64,000 nt of DNA from Stenotrophomonas maltophilia (GTDB lineage Bacteria > Pseudomonadota > Gammaproteobacteria > Xanthomonadales > Xanthomonadaceae), in contig NZ_CP029773.1 in the NCBI RefSeq assembly GCF_003205835.1, positions 248,001-312,000 of the forward strand, given 5' to 3'. The position numbers and the translations under genes are program-made. The notes below the pieces were generated by a model that ran no database searches, was not told the origin of the DNA, and was given only the letters and a program-made list of their open reading frames with translations. This document shows, one piece after another, positions 60,202-64,000 of the stretch (position 1 is the first letter of the stretch; every line of letters starts with the position of its first letter).

Positions 60202-61890
60202 TTACATTTTTTCCGGGGCGCTGACGCCCAGGAGGTCGAGGCCATTGGCCAGCACCTGGCGTGCCGCGCAGGCCAGGGTCAGCTTGGCATTGCGGTCGGC
60301 GGTGTCTTCCACCAGCACTGGCGTCCCGTGATACCACGTGTGGAACGCGTGCGCCAATTCACGCAGGTACTGCGCCACCAGATGCGGCTCCAGCGCCACG
60401 CCGGCTGCTTCCACCACTTCCGGATACCGCGAGATCTCGTTCATCAGCAGCAGCGAGGCGTCGTCGGCCAGGCGGCCGAGGTTGGCCAGGCCGTTGCCCT
60501 GTTCGTACACCAGGCCCTTCTCCTGTGCCTGGCGCAGCAGGCTGCAGACGCGGGCGTGTGCATACTGCACGTAGAACACCGGGTTGTCGTTGCTCTGCTG
60601 GCGGGCCAGGTCGATGTCGAAGGTCAGCTGCGAATCGGGCTTGCGCGCGATCAGGAACCAGCGGGTCGCATCGCGGCCAGCTTCCTCGATCAGGTCGCGC
60701 AGGGTGAAGTAGCTGCCGGCACGCTTGGACAGCTTCACTTCCTCGCCGCCGCGCATGACGGTGACCATCTGGTGCAGCACGTATTCCGGCCAGCCCTGCG
60801 GGATGCCCACTTCCATGGCCTGCAGGCCGGCACGCACGCGCGCCAGCGAGCCGTGATGGTCGGCACCCAGCTCGGTGATCGCACGCTCGTAGCCGCGCTG
60901 CCACTTGGACAGGTGGTAGGCCACGTCCGGTACGAAGTAGGTGAAGGTGCCGTCGGACTTGCGCATCACGCGGTCCTTGTCGTCACCGAAGTCGGTGCTG
61001 CGCAGCCACAGCGCGCCGCCTTCCTCATAGGTGTGGCCCGAAGCCTGCAGCTTGGCCACGGCTTCGGCAACCTTGCCGTCGGCGTACAGCGAGCTTTCCA
61101 GGAAATAGATGTCGAAGTCGACGCCGAACGCGGCCAGGTCCAGATTCTGCTCGTTGCGCAGGTAGGCCACGGCGAAGCGGCGGATCGCCTGCATGTCGTC
61201 CGGGTCCTTGGCACCGACCACGGTGCTGCCTTCCAGATCGACACTGGCGCCGGCCATGTAGGCGCGGGCGACGTCGGCGATGTATTCACCGCGGTAGCCA
61301 CCCTCCGGCCAGCCATCCTGGTCCGGCGCGATACCCTTGATCCGTGCCTGGGTGGACAGCGCCAGGTTCTCGATCTGCACGCCGGCGTCGTTGTAGTAGA
61401 ACTCGCGCTTGGCGTTCCAGCCGTTCGCATCGAGCACGCGTGCCACGCAGTCGCCGATCGCCGCCGCGCGGCCATGGCCGACATGCAGCGGGCCGGTCGG
61501 GTTGGCCGACACGTACTCCACACCCACCGTGCGGCCATTGCCGGACAGGTTGCGGCCGTAGTCGTGGGCTTCCTTGATGACCGAGGCGGTTTCGCGCTGG
61601 TACGCGGCCGGGGCCAGGTGGAAGTTGATGAAGCCGGGGCCGGCGATCTCGACCTTGCTCACGTCCTCGCTGCGCGGCAGCGCCTCGACCAGCGCCTGTG
61701 CCAGTGCGCGCGGATTGCTGCGCGCGGCCTTGGCCAGCAGCATCGCGGCATTGGTGGCGAAGTCGCCGTGATCGCGGGTCTTCGGGCGCTCGACCACGAA
61801 GTCCGGCGGCAGGGAGTCGGCGGGCAGGGTGCCATTGGCGCGCAAGGCTTCGATGCCTTGGCTGATCAGGGCGCGGAGGAGATTTTTCAC
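60202..61890 (-). CDS. argS: Arginyl-tRNA synthetase
   Basis: 562 aa. N-terminal additional domain (1-110), [19 protein letters not shown] with the HIGH-type [35 protein letters not shown] (KMSKS-type) and the C-terminal anticodon-binding domain ending [17 protein letters not shown]. Charges tRNA-Arg. Preceded by an intergenic of 114 bp from radC and followed by the SPOR gene. Confidence 0.96.
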   Translation of the reverse strand: MKNLLRALISQGIEALRANGTLPADSLPPDFVVERPKTRDHGDFATNAAMLLAKAARSNPRALAQALVEALPRSEDVSKVEIAGPGFINFHLAPAAYQRETASVIKEAHDYGRNLSGNGRTVGVEYVSANPTGPLHVGHGRAAAIGDCVARVLDANGWNAKREFYYNDAGVQIENLALSTQARIKGIAPDQDGWPEGGYRGEYIADVARAYMAGASVDLEGSTVVGAKDPDDMQAIRRFAVAYLRNEQNLDLAAFGVDFDIYFLESSLYADGKVAEAVAKLQASGHTYEEGGALWLRSTDFGDDKDRVMRKSDGTFTYFVPDVAYHLSKWQRGYERAITELGADHHGSLARVRAGLQAMEVGIPQGWPEYVLHQMVTVMRGGEEVKLSKRAGSYFTLRDLIEEAGRDATRWFLIARKPDSQLTFDIDLARQQSNDNPVFYVQYAHARVCSLLRQAQEKGLVYEQGNGLANLGRLADDASLLLMNEISRYPEVVEAAGVALEPHLVAQYLRELAHAFHTWYHGTPVLVEDTADRNAKLTLACAARQVLANGLDLLGVSAPEKM

Positions 61891-62004
61891 GAGGCCTGCT
61901 GTGAGAATGAGCGGCGGAATCGCCCATTTTAGCGCAGATACCAGTGGCCACGCTGACCGAAACCTGCCTGTGGGGGCGACCGATGGCGCCTGGAGGGCGG
62001 GCGC

Positions 62005-62709
62005 TCAGCCGAACAGGCGGGGCTGGGGCGGCGACAGCAGGCCTCGTTCAGCAAACGAAACGGGGCGGCCCTCACCGACCACGAAGTGGTCCAGCAGGCG
62101 CACATCCACCAGCGCCAGTGCCTGCTGCAGTTCGTCGGTGATGCGGGTATCGGCACCGGAGGGTTCCGGGTCGCCGGAGGGGTGGTTGTGGCTGAGGATC
62201 ACCGCCGCCGCGTTGTGCAGCAGGGCGCGCCGCACCACCTCGCGGGGGTAGACCGGGGCGGCGTTGATGGTGCCGTGGAACAGTTCCTCGCAGGCGATCA
62301 GGCGGTGGCGGTTGTCCAGGAACAGCGCCATGAAGATTTCCCGCGCCTGCCCGCGCAGGCGGTGCTGCAGGTAGCGGCCGACCGCGGCCGGGTTGTTGCC
62401 GACCGCTTCGCCGTGCTCCAGCTCCGCTGCCAGGTAGCGGTGGGCCAGTTCCAGCCCGGCAGCCAGCGTACAGCTGCGCGCCGGGCCGAGCCCGGGCAGA
62501 CGGGCCAGGTCGCCTGCGGAGCGGTCCAGCAGCACCCGCAACGGGCCATGCGCCTGCAGCAGGTCGCGCGCGGTCTGCACGGCATCGCGGCCACCGAATC
62601 CGGAGCCGAGGAACAACGCCAGCAGTTCGGCGTCGGAAAGTGCGGTGGGCCCACGTGCGATGAGCTTCTCGCGGGGGCGTTCCTGTTCGGGCCAGTCATG
62701 GATGGGCAT
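62005..62709 (-). CDS. radC: RadC family (JAMM/MPN domain) protein
   Basis: 234 aa from the ATG at 62709. N-terminal helix-hairpin-helix (about 1-85; [27 protein letters not shown]) and a JAMM zinc-hydrolase domain with the metal motif [16 protein letters not shown]. The former DNA-repair role is doubtful; the family is widely conserved. A LuxR regulator gene intervenes between radC and coaBC here; usually the two sit side by side. Confidence 0.93.
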   Translation of the reverse strand: MPIHDWPEQERPREKLIARGPTALSDAELLALFLGSGFGGRDAVQTARDLLQAHGPLRVLLDRSAGDLARLPGLGPARSCTLAAGLELAHRYLAAELEHGEAVGNNPAAVGRYLQHRLRGQAREIFMALFLDNRHRLIACEELFHGTINAAPVYPREVVRRALLHNAAAVILSHNHPSGDPEPSGADTRITDELQQALALVDVRLLDHFVVGEGRPVSFAERGLLSPPQPRLFG

Positions 62710-62779
62710 GCCTGCATCATCGCCAGCCCGCGTGGCGGCTCCCATCGGTGCACACCGCAGCACCGGGTCGGGCGATGCC

Positions 62780-63406
62780 TCACCCGCGCCGGGTCTGCAG
62801 ATAGTCGAACAGTTCCTGGTTGTTCTGCAGGCCCAGCTTGCGCTTGGCTTCGGCCTTCTGCCGGCTGATCGTCTTGGGGCTGCGCCCGCAGCGTTCGGCG
62901 ACGGCATTCACGCTGAGCCCGGCCGCCAGCAGATCCAGCACTTCCTGTTCCCGCGCCGACAGCGGCGCCGGTTCGCGCGGGAACAGCAGGTCGCGGGCCT
63001 GCAGGTGGTGGCGCAGTTGTTGGGAAACGAACACCTGGCCGGCCAGTGCCGCGCTCAGCGCCTGCGGCAGCTCGGTGAAATCGGCGCATTTGTCGACCAG
63101 GCCGCTGATGCCCTCGCGCAGCAGGCCGTCAAGCAGTCCAGGATGACGAGCTCCGGTGAGCACCACCACCGGCAGCCCGGGATGGCGCTCGCGCAGTGCA
63201 TCGATCAGTTCCGGGCCATCCGGGCCGTCGCCCGGCATCGACAGATCGGTCAGCACCGCATCGCAGTCATGCCGATCCAGCAGCTGCAGCAGCTCCGCGC
63301 CGTCACTGGCGCTGCCGACGATCTCCATCAGGTGGGTCTGCAGCACGATGCGGATGCCGTGCAGAACCACCGGATGGTCGTCGGCAATGATGATGCGCGG
63401 GTGCAC
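62780..63406 (-). CDS. Orphan RcsB/LuxR-type response regulator
   Basis: 208 aa from GTG at 63406 (GAGGAG six bases upstream); the frame extends to 63586 without a better start. Receiver with Asp9/Asp10 in IIADDHPVV, phosphoacceptor Asp54 in VLTDLSMPG and Lys in LVDKCAD, so it is complete, unlike the regulator at 53737. LuxR HTH (about 140-205; [40 protein letters not shown]). No kinase gene adjacent. Confidence 0.87.
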   Translation of the reverse strand: MHPRIIIADDHPVVLHGIRIVLQTHLMEIVGSASDGAELLQLLDRHDCDAVLTDLSMPGDGPDGPELIDALRERHPGLPVVVLTGARHPGLLDGLLREGISGLVDKCADFTELPQALSAALAGQVFVSQQLRHHLQARDLLFPREPAPLSAREQEVLDLLAAGLSVNAVAERCGRSPKTISRQKAEAKRKLGLQNNQELFDYLQTRRG

Positions 63407-63635
63407 GCGGCTCCTCGGGGATCGGACGGACCGCAGCACACAGCGGCCAACGCCTGATTCTGCAAAAGGGCAGGGCCGCAGAGGTATAGGAAAGGTCCGA
63501 AACCGATGCCCGGCAAACCCCGGGTCAAGCGCAGCGCGCTCCATCTGCTGATAGCTGTCCGCTATGTGCACCGTGCACCGGGACATTACCGACCATCGGG
63601 TAAGCTAACGCCCTCGTTTGCACAGGAATTCCAGG

Positions 63636-64000
63636 TGGCTGACTCCCCCAACGCTTCCCCCGCGCCGGCCCGCGCGCTGGAAGGTCAGAAACTGCTGTTG
63701 TGCGTCGGAGGCGGGATCGCGGCCTACAAGGCCCTGGAGCTGGTGCGGCGCCTTCGCGACGCCGGTGCCCAGGTGCAGGTGGCGATGACCGCCGGTGCCC
63801 AGCAGTTCGTCACTCCGCTCAGCTTCCAGGCCCTGTCCGGGCAGCCCACCCGCACCACGCTGTGGGACAGCGCCGCCGAACAGGCCATGGGCCACATCGA
63901 GCTGGCGCGCTGGGCCGACCGCATCGTGGTTGCCCCCGGTACCGCCGATCTGCTGGCGCGGCTGGCCCAGGGCCACGCCGATGACCTGGTCAGCACGCTG
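63636..64000 (+). CDS. coaBC: Bifunctional phosphopantothenoylcysteine decarboxylase / phosphopantothenate-cysteine ligase, N-terminal part
   Basis: Runs off the window; about 121 residues visible from GTG at 63636 (CAGGAATTCCAG upstream). The flavoprotein (CoaC) domain is recognised by LLLCVGGGIAAYKALELVRRL, AMTAGAQQFVTPLSFQALSG, MGHIELARWADRIVVAPGTA and NLLARLAQGHADDLVST-type residues. It follows pantothenate kinase (coaX at 12027) in CoA biosynthesis. Known to be next to radC in many gammaproteobacteria. Confidence 0.93.

Overview
The window looks like chromosomal DNA of a Stenotrophomonas species (S. maltophilia complex) or a very close xanthomonad. Evidence: high GC with strong G/C third-position bias; many short palindromes bounded by GTAG/CTAC with GCCGGCC(G)CTGGCCGGC cores, the form of the SMAG repeats described in S. 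maltophilia; an Ax21-family protein; and DUF3011, entericidin and Rhs-tip proteins typical of this lineage. There is no sign of a prophage, IS element, plasmid functions, rRNA or CRISPR array.

Layout. 1-6.6 kb: end of a valine-degradation pair (3-hydroxyisobutyryl-CoA hydrolase fragment, mmsB), ohr, a cation diffusion facilitator, a SulP permease, a secreted unknown and dusA. 6.6-13.7 kb: a small exported protein with PhoP/PhoQ, a 171-bp tandem array made of SMAGs and copies of the 3' end of mtfA, then mtfA, a small exported protein, and a tightly packed birA-coaX-SPOR cluster ending in tRNA-Thr(UGU). 13.7-17.3 kb: a lower-GC accessory patch beside the tRNA. It holds a broken XRE regulator, a frameshifted unknown gene, a translationally coupled three-gene cassette (exported transglutaminase-like protein, exported Rhs-tip/HExxH protein, lipoprotein), an antitoxin remnant and a 107-aa orphan. 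This is the most novel part of the window. 17.3-29.7 kb: mostly housekeeping and transport (DUF3011 protein, arginase, entericidin, CsbD, trpS, MBL hydrolase, M28 peptidase, MHS-type MFS transporter, two EamA transporters).

29.8-43.9 kb: a TonB-dependent receptor, an orphan Imm35-like protein, and two divergent ABC systems (MacB-like adaptor/ATPase/two permeases; ABC-2 pair with a DesK/DesR-type two-component system) sharing a GTGA-N6-TCAC palindrome. Then a roughly 500-bp nested palindrome, and a membrane catalase-like peroxidase coupled to a cytochrome b561. 44-54.4 kb: M17 aminopeptidase, HAD hydrolase, AI-2E-type permease, a YqjD/YqjE-like membrane stress cluster, an HtrA protease, a Lys/Ala-rich histone-like protein, a DUF1428 protein, the Ax21 protein and an orphan LuxR-type regulator. 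54.4-64 kb: an outer-membrane TIGR02001-like protein, divergent MFS/LysR genes, a DUF1456 protein, an SDR, an FtsN-like SPOR protein, argS, radC, a second orphan LuxR-type regulator and the start of coaBC.

Most intact genes are core functions packed head to tail. The accessory signal is concentrated next to tRNA-Thr and in the repeat arrays. Family names were assigned by reading the protein sequences; no database search was run.
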